Positions 11,028-23,282 of a DNA stretch of 64,000 nucleotides are shown here, in pieces. Every line of letters starts with the position of its first letter. Position 1 is the first letter of the stretch. Source of the DNA: Phytophthora colocasiae (taxonomy: Eukaryota; Oomycota; Peronosporomycetes; Peronosporales; Peronosporaceae); the NCBI GenBank assembly GCA_018806915.1, contig JAGKQI010000102.1, forward strand, positions 1,178,001-1,242,000. The letters run 5' to 3'. The notes beneath the pieces were generated by a model, which saw only the letters and a list, made by a program, of their open reading frames with translations, ran no database searches and was not told the DNA's origin. The translations under genes and the position numbers were made by a program.

Positions 11028-12256
11028 ATGGGAAAGAAGTCCGAATTGGTTGAGGTGGCGCCTGTGCCCGGGTTCTTTGGCTATGTGGTGAAGCCTGGCC
11101 ATCCGCTCAAATGGCCGAACGAGGTTGAGGATTTCTGCATGCAACTCAATTCGGCTGCGCTGGGTGCTGACGCGACGAAGGGCCGCTCCACACTGTCTGT
11201 GGTGGCTAAGACGTCCAAGATCGCCTTGTGCACGCTGACGCCGGAGGTGGCGGAGCAGTGGAACCTTACGCAGACATTCACTCCTATGGATGGAGCCATT
11301 GAGTTCGTGGTGGACGGCCCCAACGCTATCCACCTTACCGGTTTCATTGAAGTAGAGGAGGAAGAGGACAGCGGAGACGAGCACGACTTTGATGATCTGG
11401 GCAGTGACGAGGACGAAATGATGGTATTTGGTGGCGACGATGACTCTAGTGATGACGATGTAGATGAGGGTGAAGAGGAAGAGGTGGAGCTGAACGACGA
11501 GGCCAAGAAGAACCGCTTTGAGGTGCTCGAAGAGCGTTCCCACAACGAGCCTGAGACCAAGAAGAAGTCACCCAAGAAGGAGGCTAAAAAGGCAAAGGAG
11601 GAGATTAAGAAGACTAAGGAGACAACAAAGAAGGAAGCTGCTGCGAAAAAGGAGGCTGCTGCCGCTGCTGAGGCTGAGAAGAAGGCAAAGGAGGAGAAGG
11701 AGGCGGCCAAAAAGAAGGCTAAGGCTGCCAAGCAGGCTGAAAAGGAGAAGAAAACCGCTGAAAAGCTCGCCGAAGTCACTGCGAGCAACCCGAAGGGCAA
11801 GAAACGCGCTGCTCCAGCTGAATCCGTGGACGTCCCGAAGAAGGCTAAGGTTGCCACTCGTGTGCACAAGGGCGTCACTATCGAGGATGTGTAAGTACTT
11901 TTGCGAGGCATTTGAAAAAGGAAGACTTTGAGCTAACTAGCTTTTATTGACTTTGCAGCGCTGTGGGCAAGGGCCGCCCCGTCATGCGTGGACGCAAGGT
12001 GGGCATTGTGTATCGCGGTCGTCTCACTAACGGCAAGCAGTTCGCCGCTACGCAGAACCGAAAGAACCCGTTCACTTTCCGTCACGGTATCGGTGATGTC
12101 ATCAAGGGCATGGACATCGGTATTGAGGGCATGCGTGTTGGCAGCAAGCGTACGATTACCATCCCATCGCGTCTGGGCTACGGTCGTGAGGGATCCGGAC
12201 CCACAATCCCGGGCAACGCCGACCTTATTTTTGAGATCGAGGTTGTCAACGCATAG
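11028..12256 (+). CDS. Nucleolar-type FKBP peptidyl-prolyl isomerase (Fpr3/FKBP39-like)
   Basis: Two exons, 11028-11890 and 11959-12256, with a 68-bp intron in phase 2; about 386 aa. Residues 1-110 resemble the nucleoplasmin-like domain of FKBP39/Fpr3 proteins (FFGYVVKPGHPLKW... IHLTGFIEVEEEE). Two acidic tracts follow (about 110-160) and then a Lys/Ala/Glu-rich region with many KK pairs. Exon 2 encodes a complete FKBP domain (GRKVGIVYRGRLTNGKQF... GYGREGSGPTIPGNADLIFEIEVVN). Such proteins bind histones and act in nucleolar chromatin. The FKBP domain lies at the C-terminus as in the family. The intron sits exactly between the low-complexity region and the FKBP domain. Confidence 0.93.
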
Positions 12257-12699
12257 AGGGCTGGTAGTACATTTCAGTAGCACGTGTCCTCGACTAAACC
12301 GCCAAGTACACGCTGCTGTTCACCGTTTAACATTTTTGCAGCAGATCTAACGACGATGCTAACGTTCAACGGATCTTCCGACCGAATACGACTACAGAGC
12401 ACTAGCGAAATCAAGTCGGAATGAAACGCTTTCAATGCGATCACCGGAATGTGCAGCAGATACAGTAGAAGCGAAATGCAAATGAAGCGCGTGGACAAGA
12501 AGCAAGGGTGCTCCCGTGCGAGACACGAGAGCTTGAGTAGAGGTGTATTGGTTTGCTAGCCCCGAGGGGGGTCGCAGAACGTATGCAAACGAAGCTTTAA
12601 TCTCCGTCATAGATATCAAAGTATGGTACTGGTTTGTGAAGACCGAGGTGGGAGTAGCTGTTGCTGCTTTCCTTCCCCTCGTCAAGGCTGGCAGGATTC
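12257..12699. other. 3' flanking region, no gene seen
   Basis: This lies between two convergent genes (FKBP on plus, a small protein on minus). A minus-strand open frame of about 97 codons (12392-12685) has no recognisable features and is probably chance. The stretch most likely holds the two 3' untranslated regions. Confidence 0.4.
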
Positions 12700-13152
12700 C
12701 TACCGCAGCACGTTAAAGTAGACGAACGCGTCCATCTTGGCTTGTTGTTGCTGCTGTTCCACGGTCACTCCCGCGCTAGCGTTTTCTCTCCGGGCCGCCA
12801 AGTCGGCGAAAGGGCCCGAAGCCACGTTCTGCTTGGCCGGGGACAAGCGGTTGGTCGTAGAAGGCGACTGCAGCGGGCGCTTCGCCTGGGGCGACACCAT
12901 CGCGACGAGGTCCTTGAGCAGGTTCGGCATTGTAGAAGAGAGGGGGGAGGTAGAGCTTGCTTGAAGGTGGAGAAGCTTGGAAACACGGACGCTTGAGGGC
13001 GAAACGAATAATGAGGAAGAAGGAAGGCGAGCGGCGCCGGTTGAACTACGACCAAGCAGAACTCCAGCCGCCATGTGCTTGTTCTTTGCTGCAGCGTTTG
13101 TTGCGTCGACAGTCTCTACTACTGGCTGAAATTCAGAGAGAAAATCGCTCAT
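12700..13152 (-). CDS. Small Ser/Ala-rich protein of unknown function
   Basis: A 150-codon single-exon frame with coding-like composition: a Ser/Pro-rich middle, basic SPAKQN and SPQAKRP motifs, and a Gln run (VEQQQQQAK) close to the C-terminal MDAFVYFNVLR. The C-terminal 75 residues from an internal Met (MPNLLKDLVAM, ATG at 12928-12930) look best, and a leader with several pyrimidine tracts precedes that Met, so the true start could be the internal one. No domain, signal peptide or membrane span is seen. I do not recognise it. Confidence 0.5.
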   Translation of the reverse strand: MSDFLSEFQPVVETVDATNAAAKNKHMAAGVLLGRSSTGAARLPSSSLFVSPSSVRVSKLLHLQASSTSPLSSTMPNLLKDLVAMVSPQAKRPLQSPSTTNRLSPAKQNVASGPFADLAARRENASAGVTVEQQQQQAKMDAFVYFNVLR

Positions 13153-13906
13153 TGGTCCAAGCGCGAATCTTTGGATCTCTTGGTTTGATGGGGACTTTAG
13201 TATGCCAATTTGTATAGCGCAGTAATCCCCATACCTATGTGGACAAGTGGCGTTGCTACGAGGCCGCGACGAGCGCGCATGGCGTCGGTCGATTTATTGT
13301 AAGTGCAGTACGTGTATCTCGACAGAAGAAGGTGTGTTGAACACGCCCGGTGTTCGGGCGGTGCATGCCATTGACGTGTCTCGTCGCATTTCTGGACCAC
13401 TTCAATACCAGCGGGCGTCGGCGTATTTCTGCTGCGCGGTCGATTGGCTCAACGATCCGTGAGTCTCCCACTGGGAGGTTGTGTACGACATTCACAGTCA
13501 ATGCAGCAGTAGATTTTGTTGTGTTCTATCATACAACTTCTCTGTGGTGCTCTTGCAGTCATGAGAAGTAGCTGAAGCAGCAGATGATCACCACGGGCCC
13601 CAATTCAGATTTCTGCTTGGTGAACTCAAGCTACAGAGAAACGTTTGTCAGGTGTGACGCCCCTGACGTGGCTAAGCTCACTGCTTTGCTTCAGAAGTAC
13701 GTGCCGTGCACGTAGCAAGCATCACTTACCTCACTGTGAAGATTGTACATGTACTGTACAGTATCGACTTGCTTCACTTCTATCGAGTACTATTATCACA
13801 CAATTTTCCAAACGGTCCAATTCCTTCATGTTACCAAATCATTGCAAGGAGATAAGGTTGTGTGAATGAACACACGCTACATTCTTCTATGATGCAGTTC
13901 GAACTT
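13153..13906. other. Intergenic region, no gene seen
   Basis: No convincing coding frame. It contains a TGTACATGTAC palindrome followed by a further TGTACA near 13745-13760. The right edge is the 3' flank of the disulfide isomerase gene. Confidence 0.4.
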
Positions 13907-15250
13907 TTACAGTTCATCCTTCTCCGCTGCATTGCCCAGAATCTCATTCATGATATCGTCGTCGTCATCGTCCTCTTCGATCTCGTCCAGCTGCACGTCC
14001 TTGCCATCCCACGGCTTGACCGTCTTAATCTCTGGCAACTCGTCAAAGCCCACCGTCGACTCGCGGCCCTGCATGACGCCCTGAAGGAACTCAGCGATCG
14101 CTTCCGCGGTAAAAGCACCACGCTGCACGACGTAGCGCTTCCGTTCCAGGTTGATGGCCACCAGCGACGGGTATCCGAACGTTAGCTCGAAGCGGTTTTC
14201 AAACTCGAGCTGGTCGCCACCCTGCATCCACCCGAACTTGAACGGCTTGCCACGCACCAGCTTCGCAGCTTCCTCGAGCGTATTAATGTACCCCTCACGC
14301 GCGCTCTTACCGCCTTCGGTAATGTGTGGCAGCACACTAACAATGCAGCTGGACTTGCCTTCGCAAAAATCAGTAACTGCATCAGCAGAGACCAGTTCCT
14401 TGATCCGGAGACCACCACCCATGACATCCAGTGCTGCGAAGCCGAATTCCGTGATAGCTGCACCCGTGCGCTCCCCCTGGTAATCTTCAGCATCCTTCGG
14501 ACCCATGGCGTTGGGTCCGAAGACCTTAATTGTCGGGAATCCTTCAATACCGTATTCCGCAGCCTTGAGCTCATTGGCGGTTGCTTCAATCGCAGCGACC
14601 TTAACTGATCCCTTCAGGTCTGAGGCAGCCTGCTCATATTCCGGAGCCAGCTCCTTGCAGTGTCCACACCACGGAGCGTAGAACTCCACGAGCCACACAT
14701 CTCCACTGTTAAGCACCATCTCGTCGAACGTGTCGTCCGTGAGGGTGATGATGCTGCTCTTGCCACTAGGCGACTTCTTCTTAGCCTGCGGCTTGGGTTT
14801 CCGCTTCTTCTTCTCCGTGCCGTCTGACAGACGAGCCTTCACCATTCGTCTAGAAGCTGTGAGTGCAGCGTCCACAAGGCCCTTGGTCGTGCGTTCACCG
14901 TCAAAAGTCATGGGTTTGGCCTTGTTTTCGCCAAAGATCTTAATGGTTGGGAAGCCGCGCACCTCGAATTCGTTCACAAAATCCTCGTGTTCTTGACAGT
15001 CGATAGCTGCCACATTCACGACACCTTCCAGAACCTTAGCCGCCTTTTTGTACTCGGGTGCTAGCTGCTTACAGTGGCCGCACCATGGCGCGTAGAACTC
15101 CACAAGCCACACACCGGAGTCCTGCTGCACCTGTTCACGGAAGCTCTGCGGATCCAGCACCTTCACACTGTCCTCGCTCGAGTACATAGCCTGCACACTG
15201 GCCAATAGACTCGCTGCAGTAGCGCATATTAGCAGCGTCAGTCCGCGCAT
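13907..15250 (-). CDS. Protein disulfide isomerase, PDIA6/P5-like (447 aa, KDEL)
   Basis: An ER oxidoreductase that forms and rearranges disulfides in secretory proteins. A hydrophobic signal peptide occupies residues 1-21 (MRGLTLLICATAASLLASVQA). Two thioredoxin domains carry WCGHC active sites at about 57-60 and 195-198, separated by a basic linker (KKKRKPKPQAKKK). A third, non-catalytic thioredoxin-like C-terminal part follows, then an acidic tail and the ER retrieval signal KDEL. This domain order (a-a-b) is that of PDIA6/P5 rather than classical PDI (a-b-b'-a). The frame is intronless and complete. Confidence 0.96.
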   Translation of the reverse strand: MRGLTLLICATAASLLASVQAMYSSEDSVKVLDPQSFREQVQQDSGVWLVEFYAPWCGHCKQLAPEYKKAAKVLEGVVNVAAIDCQEHEDFVNEFEVRGFPTIKIFGENKAKPMTFDGERTTKGLVDAALTASRRMVKARLSDGTEKKKRKPKPQAKKKSPSGKSSIITLTDDTFDEMVLNSGDVWLVEFYAPWCGHCKELAPEYEQAASDLKGSVKVAAIEATANELKAAEYGIEGFPTIKVFGPNAMGPKDAEDYQGERTGAAITEFGFAALDVMGGGLRIKELVSADAVTDFCEGKSSCIVSVLPHITEGGKSAREGYINTLEEAAKLVRGKPFKFGWMQGGDQLEFENRFELTFGYPSLVAINLERKRYVVQRGAFTAEAIAEFLQGVMQGRESTVGFDELPEIKTVKPWDGKDVQLDEIEEDDDDDDIMNEILGNAAEKDEL

Positions 15251-15274
15251 TATCGTCCTAACTTCGAGCAGCTC

Positions 15275-15288
15275 AATTACGAGAATGA
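15275..15288 (-). promoter_or_regulatory. Initiator-like element of the PDI gene
   Basis: On the minus strand the sequence is TCATTCTCGTAATT, matching the TCATTYY initiator, 24 bases before the PDI start codon. Two CCAAT motifs in the same orientation lie about 60-75 bp further upstream (15335-15360). Confidence 0.55.
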
Positions 15289-15429
15289 CTCCAACAAAAG
15301 ATACTCCAACTGGATGGGTTCCACGTGAACTCTGTTGATTGGCTGAAAAATATTGGAACCGGAAAGGTTAACCCATGTGTGTTCTCTTTAAAATGATAAT
15401 AAACGGACGCTCCTCATCTACCAGACGCG

Positions 15430-18400
15430 ATGGGCTCCGAGACGCTACGACAACGGAACAGTACTACAACTGGCTTATTACTGCAGAAATTCCAGTTGGA
15501 TGCTCACCGCTCGCATACACTTGCGAAAGCAAGGGCTGCATCCAGCAATGGGATACGGAGAACGGAACCTGACAATAATATCGACATCATCCAGGCCCTC
15601 ATTAACGCATCCGTGCGTTACTCTTGCTTACATTAATGACTGTGAGTTTTTTTTATTTTAACACCTGTCTTTCGTGGCAGCCTGGTTGCTACCCGGGAGA
15701 TGACGGCTCGAGCGACATTGCTGACCGATACAACTTTTACGCACACCGCAAACGCTTCCTGGTATCGCATTATCCAAAAACAATAGTTTATCCGTTTGAA
15801 ATGCACTCACACACTTTGCCTGTTGCTAGTTCTCACCGTGCTCACTGGGAGTTTTCCACGAGAGTAGCCGCTTTCGACAAGCATTAATATGGTGCATCAC
15901 GTGGAAGCGGTTTGATCAGTTTATTCTTCTCCTAATTCTAGCGAACTCGATTATACTCGCAATTGCTGACTACAGCAAGGTCAATGCGGATGGAGACCTG
16001 GATAGTTCGAATTCCATCCGAAACGCTATCGTGAACTCAGCCGATCGTGTGTTTACCATCCTTTTTGCAATCGAATGCTCGATGAAAATTGTCGCCATGG
16101 GGTTATTCGGCGACCAAGGCGCGTATTTAATGGACCCGTGGAACTGGATGGACTTCATTGTGGTCTTTATCGGGTAAGTGTTGACTAAAGTTGATCCGGT
16201 CCTGGATGATGTACTAAGTACTTTTAACAGCATCCTAGCCGTTATTCCCGGGATTCCCAATGTGTCTGTACTTCGAATATTTCGTGTATTACGGCCATTA
16301 CGAAGCTTGAATGCTGTCGCTGGTACGAAGGCAATGCACATTAATTCGACGTTTAAGACACTTACTTGACAGCATTCTGTATTGTAGGAATGAAGAAGCT
16401 TGTTTCTGCTCTCCTCAAGTCAATTCCAGAGCTACTTACTGTCGTAGCATTTCTATCGTTTCTGTTTTTCCTCTACGGTGTCATTGGAGTACAGCTGTGG
16501 AGCGGTGTGCTCCATCCTCGCTGTCGCATGACTCCTTTCCCCCTCCGTTTGGATCCAAACCTTACGTTCCAAGATTTCGACCAGTACCAAAGTAAAATAG
16601 TGGCAAACTACTCGCTGTATCCCTGTGTTGACGAGAATAACGAGCAGATCCCTCTGTCGGCTGACTCTTGGTCGCATGATTCGTCCCCTTGGAGAACTTC
16701 ACGTGTCTGCTTTTGGCCTATTGCTAATGAATCTCCCGCTCGAACCTGCTCACTGGGTGATGATCATTTCCGGCAGTGCCCAGAAGGACAGGTACTGTAC
16801 GTCCGTAGTTGAAGTTAACTGTGATTGAGCTTTAAGACTTTGCCATCTTTTGTGTACTGTAGATATGCGGTTCGGACTACGATACATTCGGTAACTTTCG
16901 CTTTACTCACTCGAACCCGTTAATTGTCCGGCGCATTCTTCAGAGCTCAACTTACAGCGCTGATTTGAATTGGGGCTTTCTACACTTTGATAATATTGGG
17001 TCTGCATCCTTAGCGATTTTCCAGTGCATTACACGCGAAGGCTGGTAAGTTTTATCAGCTCCTGTTGATTTATATGGATAATTTCTTATACCGTCTATAC
17101 AGGAGTGACATCATGTACATGCTTCAGGACGCAGGATATGGCACTGTTGCTGTTGTCTATTTCGTGTCGTTCATCATCTTCGGCTCCTTTTTCATGCTAA
17201 ACCTGACTCTAGCAGTCATTTGGGACAACTTCTCGGAGGCTTCTTTCCTCGAAGCTGAAGAGAGGAAGGCACAAAAGAAAGCTAAGGCTGCTATTCTAGC
17301 ACTCAAAGCTACACAAGCTGCCAAAAATCGAGTATTGAGCTCGCGGATGCAGATCGTAGTTGGAGTCATCGTGAAACACTGGTTGTTTAATGGCGTCCAA
17401 ACGATTTTAATCCTGTTGAACACTGTGATTTTATCGCTGGATCAATACCCGATTGACCAGAAGCTCAACGAGACTGTGGAGAAGATAAATTTTGCTCTCA
17501 CGATCGCCTTTTTACTGGAAGCTTTGCTGAAAATTACAGGTTTGGGCTGGAAAAGATGGTTGGAAGACCGCTACAATCTATTCGATGCGACTGTTGTCGT
17601 AGTTAGCACAGTAGAAATGATTTTATCACCTCCGGCTTTTATCTATGAGCGAAGCGCTTCATCCAAAACTGCTTCATTTTCAGGACTCCGATCATTTCGA
17701 CTGTTTGCATTGTTCAAGCTTGCACGGTACGTATAAACACATTGTTACTCATTTTTCCCCCTGTAAAATTTACACCATTTTGTTTTGTTTAGCTCGTGGC
17801 CATCGCTTCAAAAGTTACTGACAACAATGATTAGCACTTTACGGGAAGTTGGTAACTTCAGTGTGTTGTTCCTGCTTTTCCTGTACATTTACGCACTGAT
17901 CGGGATGCAAACGTTCGCCAACCAGTTTCGGTTTGATAAATATGGCTTTCGCGTTGATCGAAGCCAAGATGCCGACTATATTCCAAGAGCGAATTTCGAT
18001 ACGATGCTATGGTCTGTGGTCACCGTATTCCAAATCCTTACAGGCGAAAACTGGAATGCGGTTATGATGGATGGCTGGAGGTCGTCAGGGTGGTCAGCAG
18101 TGCTGTATTTTGTGTCACTTGTCGTTTTGGGCAATTTCATTGTGCTCAACTTGTTTTTGGCCATTTTACTGGGGAATTTCGACGAGTCCAACGATGAAGA
18201 ACGGGATACCGAACGAGAGGCACTAAAGAGGAAATCTCGGGTAGCTCCGACGAAACAAACCTCCCGTCGTGATTTGGATGGCCGTACAAGTAACCCACGC
18301 TCGGAACACAGCATAAGTCATCCTAGCATTGGAAGGAGTCGACATGACACACTTACACCAGGTACAACGATATTCAATGACGACGTCCGCACAAATTCTC

Positions 18401-21136
18401 GTCGGCCAAGCTCATTCCTCACCAGTCGGTTGGCGGTACACAACTCGCTTTTTATCTTGACATTGGATAATCCAGTCCGGAAAGGAGCCATGAAGGTATT
18501 ATCCCACCCTCAATTCGACAATGTATCCCTGGCACTGATCATTATCAGTACAATTGAACTAGCAATCGACAATCCGTTGAATTCCCCCGATAGTATGTTT
18601 ACTAACGTGCTCTCGTGGTTCGACTCAGCTTTGACGGTGTTATTCATGGCTGAAGTTGTTATCAAGATCATTGCGCATGGATTTATTCTTCACAAGGGGG
18701 CTTACCTTCGCAACAATTGGAATATTATGGACTTTGTCATCACAGCAACCGCTGCGTTCTTCATGTTCCAAGGATCTTCCCAGTTCAAATTTGTGAAAAC
18801 ACTACGTACATTTCGTGCACTTCGTCCTTTGCGGATGATCAACCGAAACCCAGGCCTGAAACTCGTGGTGAGTTCTCTCATCGCTTCCATCCCACAAATT
18901 GTGAATGTCATCATGGTTTGCTTGCTGGTTTTCGTGATTTTCAGCATTTTAGCTGTCAACAACCTCAAGGGCAAGTTCTATAGCTGCCAGGGTGACGTAT
19001 TTGATGCATTGTCTACAGTTCAGCAAGAATTTATCGTTTCACCTCGAGTTTGGGCGAATATGACTACGGAAGAGCAGGATTGGTTTTTATTCACCCCAGT
19101 TGATAAACTTCAAACTGCTTTTTCCGGTGGAGAGGCTTTAACTTCCCGTGTTGTATGTGGTCTCTTTAATGCAACGTGGACGAATACAATTCCGCAGAAC
19201 TTTGACAATGTCATTCACGGTATCCAGACTTTCTTCGAGATGACTACAACTGAGGGCTGGGTCACCATTATGCTCACTAGCGTCGATGCCACGGAAATCG
19301 ATATGCAGCCGATCCCAAACTACCGCGAACACTGGACGATTTTCTTCATTGCTTTCATTCTGGTGGGGACTTTCTTCGTCATGCAGCTCTTTGTGGGTGT
19401 TGTGATCGAAAACTTCAATAACATGAAGGAAAAGTTGGACGGAACGTATTTGCTTTCTCACATCCAGCGCGAGTGGCTGACTATCAACGAGATGATGCTC
19501 AATCTCCGGCCTGTTCGGAAGCTTAAAACCCCTCAGGATATGACACGGCGAGCGTTGTTTCGCCTTGCTCTGAACCCAATGCTTGAGATTTCCATCATGG
19601 CTTGCGTGCTACTGAACACCATCTTCATGGCCATGGACTACTTCGGAGAAGAAGATCTTTACGAAATGGGTTTAGACTATTTGAACTACTTCTTCTCGGC
19701 CATTTTCGCGCTTGAAGCAGTGGTCAAGATCATTGGGTTGGGCAAATACTACTGGAAAGATCCTTGGAATGTTTTTGACTTTGTGGTTGTCCTCGGAACT
19801 CTTTTCGGTGTCGTTTATCAAATGTTCGGCGGGAGTTCGGTCGGTACCGCTGCATCTACTGTTAGATGCTTTCGGGTTGGACGTCTTTTTAGGCTGGTGC
19901 ATTCTGCGCCTTCCTTACGACAAATGTTCAACACACTGCTGATAACGCTACCGTCACTTGCCAATATCGGTGGCCTTCTCTTCTTAGTTTTCTTCATTTA
20001 CGCTGCAATGGGGGTGCAACTTTTCGCGAAAATTAAGTTTGGAGAGCTGGTAACTTCAACGGCGAACTTTCAATCACTGCTAGGGGCAATGATCACTCTG
20101 GTAATACTGGCCTGTTCATAAGTTTGTTCTCATACATTTCTAACCTTTCGTATGAAGGTTCGCTGCGCTACTGGAGAGAGGTGGAACGACATGATGTACG
20201 AACTTGCGAATCAAGACGATTGTACGTCTGACCCTCCCTACGATCCCCATTCGTGTGGGATTAGCAACGACGCCGACTGCGTGCCTTTAAATGGGTGTGG
20301 ATCACCTGTGGCTTTCGTCTATCTCTACAGCTTCACGCTGCTCGTGACATTTATCCTCTTGAATATCTTCATTGCTGTGATTTTGGAGGGATTCGCAAAG
20401 GAGAAAGACCGTGAGGATGGCGTTTTACTCCCACAACATGTGCGTGCTATGCTTTGTGTTTCATGTAGGCTATACGGTGTCTAACCTTCATGTATTTTGA
20501 TCAGTACGAGACTTTTGTCAACAATTGGTCTGTGTTCGATCCGGAGGCAACAGGATTCCTGGAATGGCATGTATTACCATCATTCCTCGCAACATTAGAG
20601 CCTCCAATGGGACTGGGGAGCAACGTCAGACCAACGTCGAAGGATATACAGAATTTCGTAGGTAAGGCTCGTTCCCGAGATGATTTGTATTATTTCCCTA
20701 CTAGCTAAATTTTGTTTTCTAGCGTATCTCGATGTGCCTATTTTTCGCAGTAACAGGATCTTTTTCAACGATGTTGCCAGACGTGTAGGGAAATTTGTGA
20801 TTGACGAGGTACTGTACGTCTTGGGTCTTGTTCTCGCATTAGCTGACAATTGTAATTGCCATTTAACAGCTAAGTGGTCAACAGCTTGAAGAACTACCCA
20901 AAGCCCTCAATCTCGAGAAGCAGTGGAAAAAGTATCTAACTGCAAGAAGTATCCGCAAGAACGACATTTCAGTTCATCGACTGAACCAGTTCACTGCAGC
21001 CGTTCTCATCCATCGATCCGTCAATGCTCTCATCTTCCGTGAAGAACTCAACGCTGGCGTTCAGTTGTTTGCCAAACGCTCCAAGCCTCGGGTAACCGGA
21101 GTTCTGCCACTACACGATATAGCTACTGACCTGTAA
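15430..21136 (+). CDS. Four-domain voltage-gated calcium channel alpha subunit
   Basis: Twelve exons join in phase: 15430-15612, 15681-15761, 15830-16173, 16231-16322, 16388-16791, 16863-17044, 17103-17726, 17793-20100, 20158-20439, 20505-20661, 20723-20808, 20870-21136; 1669 aa. Four repeats of six membrane segments are visible, each with an S4 of regularly spaced Arg (e.g. LRIFRVLRPLRSLN in I, RTFRALRPLRMINR in III). Pore-loop filters read TREGW (Glu about 427), TGENW (722), TTEGW (1124) and TGERW (1413): a Glu ring EEEE, as in calcium-selective channels rather than DEKA sodium channels. After repeat IV comes an EF-hand-like segment (VFDPEATGFLEWHVL), as in animal Cav C-termini. It should mediate depolarisation-driven Ca2+ entry at the plasma membrane or flagellum. 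Confidence 0.93.
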
Positions 21137-21228
21137 AGCCTAGCTCCAGCCCAAATTAGCGTCCGAAACGAATGCTGAGAACATTTCGACTTACTGAATC
21201 TCGTTCGTGTGCCTGAGGGATAGAAAAC

Positions 21229-23224
21229 ATGAACCCTGTTTCTGAGCGATCTGTGCGTACGAGCAGCAATGCTGCTAATGAAGTCAGCAAAGTGAATGAT
21301 TTTCGACGCCAGAGCACAACCAACGAAGAGCAGGACGATTCAGTTCCTCCCGTTCTATCTCACGACAAGAGAGGCTGGACTTACTTCGTGCAACGCAATG
21401 CTGTTCTTCGAACGTACCAAAAGCGCCTCATCTTCAACAATGACATCACGGTCACTGCACTTGAGTTTGCCATTATGTTTTTATCGATATCCCAGCTTCA
21501 ATGGTCTTACAATTCACCACATTGGGTAAGTTCTTCTCTTTTCCAGTATTCCCGAAAAAAAAGAGCTCATATCACTGCAACGATGAACCAAACAGAGAGA
21601 AAAGCGGGCATGCGTACACAGACCTAGTTGTGTTGATACGTTAGCCGATGGTTCGTTTGTTGCCGCGAATTTTATACGGGCGATCATTGCAGCTCTAGCG
21701 TTGGCACGTCTATTCCTACGCTTCAACCAGCTTTGGAAGGCAAAAGCTCATAAACATCCTACGATTCGCAGCAAAGTGGTAGGTTTGAGGATCTAGATGC
21801 ATAGAAGGCAAACTTTTTCTAACTCTTTTTCCATCATGTGGCTTTCAGAATTGCTTCTTCCAGTATGGATTGGAGTTGGCATACACGGTATTCTTCCCGT
21901 ATCCTGGGCTTGAGACGTTTTTCCCGAAAGAACGAGGCGACACCTTCGTTTTACTGAGTATTTCAGTGTTCTTTCGCACTGTTAGCTGGGGGCAGTGGCT
22001 CTATTACCCATATCCGATCCGACAGAAAGAAAAAGTGGCTAGTTTTAGCGGGAATCTCGGTAAGTTGGTTGTTTTCTCCTTTGGTAGACACTCTACTATT
22101 CTCTAATGTCAATGACAGAATTCAGCTACCGCCAATTCGTGATCAAGAAAGTTGTTGATGATAATCCTTTGAGCAAATTCCTAACTTTCTACACTGTCCT
22201 TGGGGCGATGGTAGCCTACCTCCTTCATGTTATGGAGACTATCAAAGGTGATTGCTGGTGGGAACATGACGATGCTGAAATCGTAAAAAGTGAAGACGCA
22301 ATTTGCTACGAATTGGAAATCGCCGATTCGCTTTGGATAATTTTCATGACGTTTCTCTCTATCGGGTACGTAATGTGGGTAGTATCTTTCCTTTTGAAAA
22401 AATCTGACGGCAGTTCATTCACTTAGGTATGGAGATGTTTCTCCAAAAACTGAACGCGGTCGAGCCATTCTCGCTATCACTGCATGTGTCGCCGTGATGC
22501 TTGACGCCATGTTCTTTTCAATTATCATAAAGAAATTCACCTTCTCCACTATGGAGGCACGGGTGCACGCGTTCTTATACCGAATGGAACTACACAACAA
22601 GAAGGATATTAGCGCTGTCATGGCGGTACAAGCCACCTTTCGTTACAACAAACTCTACAAACACTCGCTCATCTGGCATCAAGAACGGGGTTCGAACATC
22701 TTCTACCGACCGCTATCTGATGTAAGTGGGGTTTCAAACAATTGGTTTCCCCCATCCATACTAACTTGCGCACTGTTTGTATGCTTCAGCGTCTTCCGAA
22801 CGAGGTGAAGAAGAAATTATACGCCTCTCGTTTCCAGAAGAATCTCAAGCAGATCATGAAGTACAACACGGACGGAGATCCGCTCAATGCCTTCTCCAAG
22901 CACGTGGAAGTCATCACTGCTGCACTTGGAGCGACATTCGTCGACATGACTCGCCTCAAGAAAATGTACTATCGCCGCGTCCGCGTGCTTGAACAACGTA
23001 GACAGCAAGCGAATAACAAGCGGGCATCCAGCTTTTGCATTGCTTCAAACGGACGGCAGAAGGACAACCAGCGATCGAAAACCAGTTCTCGTAGTGATGA
23101 TCCTATTCACAAACCAGCAGGCTGCGGTGTTGTTAGCGCTGCTTGGGGTGCCGAGATGCAGCGGAAATGCGAGGCTATGATACTTCTCCTGAAAAAGATA
23201 GAGGCAAACGTTAAAGAAGTTTAG
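21229..23224 (+). CDS. SK-type calcium-activated potassium channel
   Basis: Six exons: 21229-21525, 21596-21778, 21849-22059, 22119-22365, 22427-22721, 22790-23224; about 555 aa. S1 (ALEFAIMFLSISQL), several further hydrophobic segments and a pore with MTFLSIGYGDVSP are present; the GYGD K+ filter is at about residues 313-316, split by an intron between its first and second bases group. After S6 the segment KFTFSTMEARVHAFLYRMELHNKK... RYNKLYKHSL aligns well with the calmodulin-binding domain of animal SK (KCNN) channels, so gating by Ca2+/calmodulin is likely. S4 lacks the dense Arg ladder of voltage-gated channels. Exon 2's 5' border was chosen to keep phase and is the least certain. It starts 92 bp after the calcium channel stop, same strand. 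Confidence 0.88.
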
Positions 23225-23282
23225 TCAATGCATTTCTTAGGCTCGAGATAGGTTTCAGCTATGCGTAGTAGTGAGGGACAAC

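Noticed and set aside
11081..11911. 276-codon minus-strand frame rich in Ser/Phe opposite the FKBP gene
   Set aside because: Its composition is the mirror of the Lys/Glu-rich low-complexity region of the FKBP; no independent signal.
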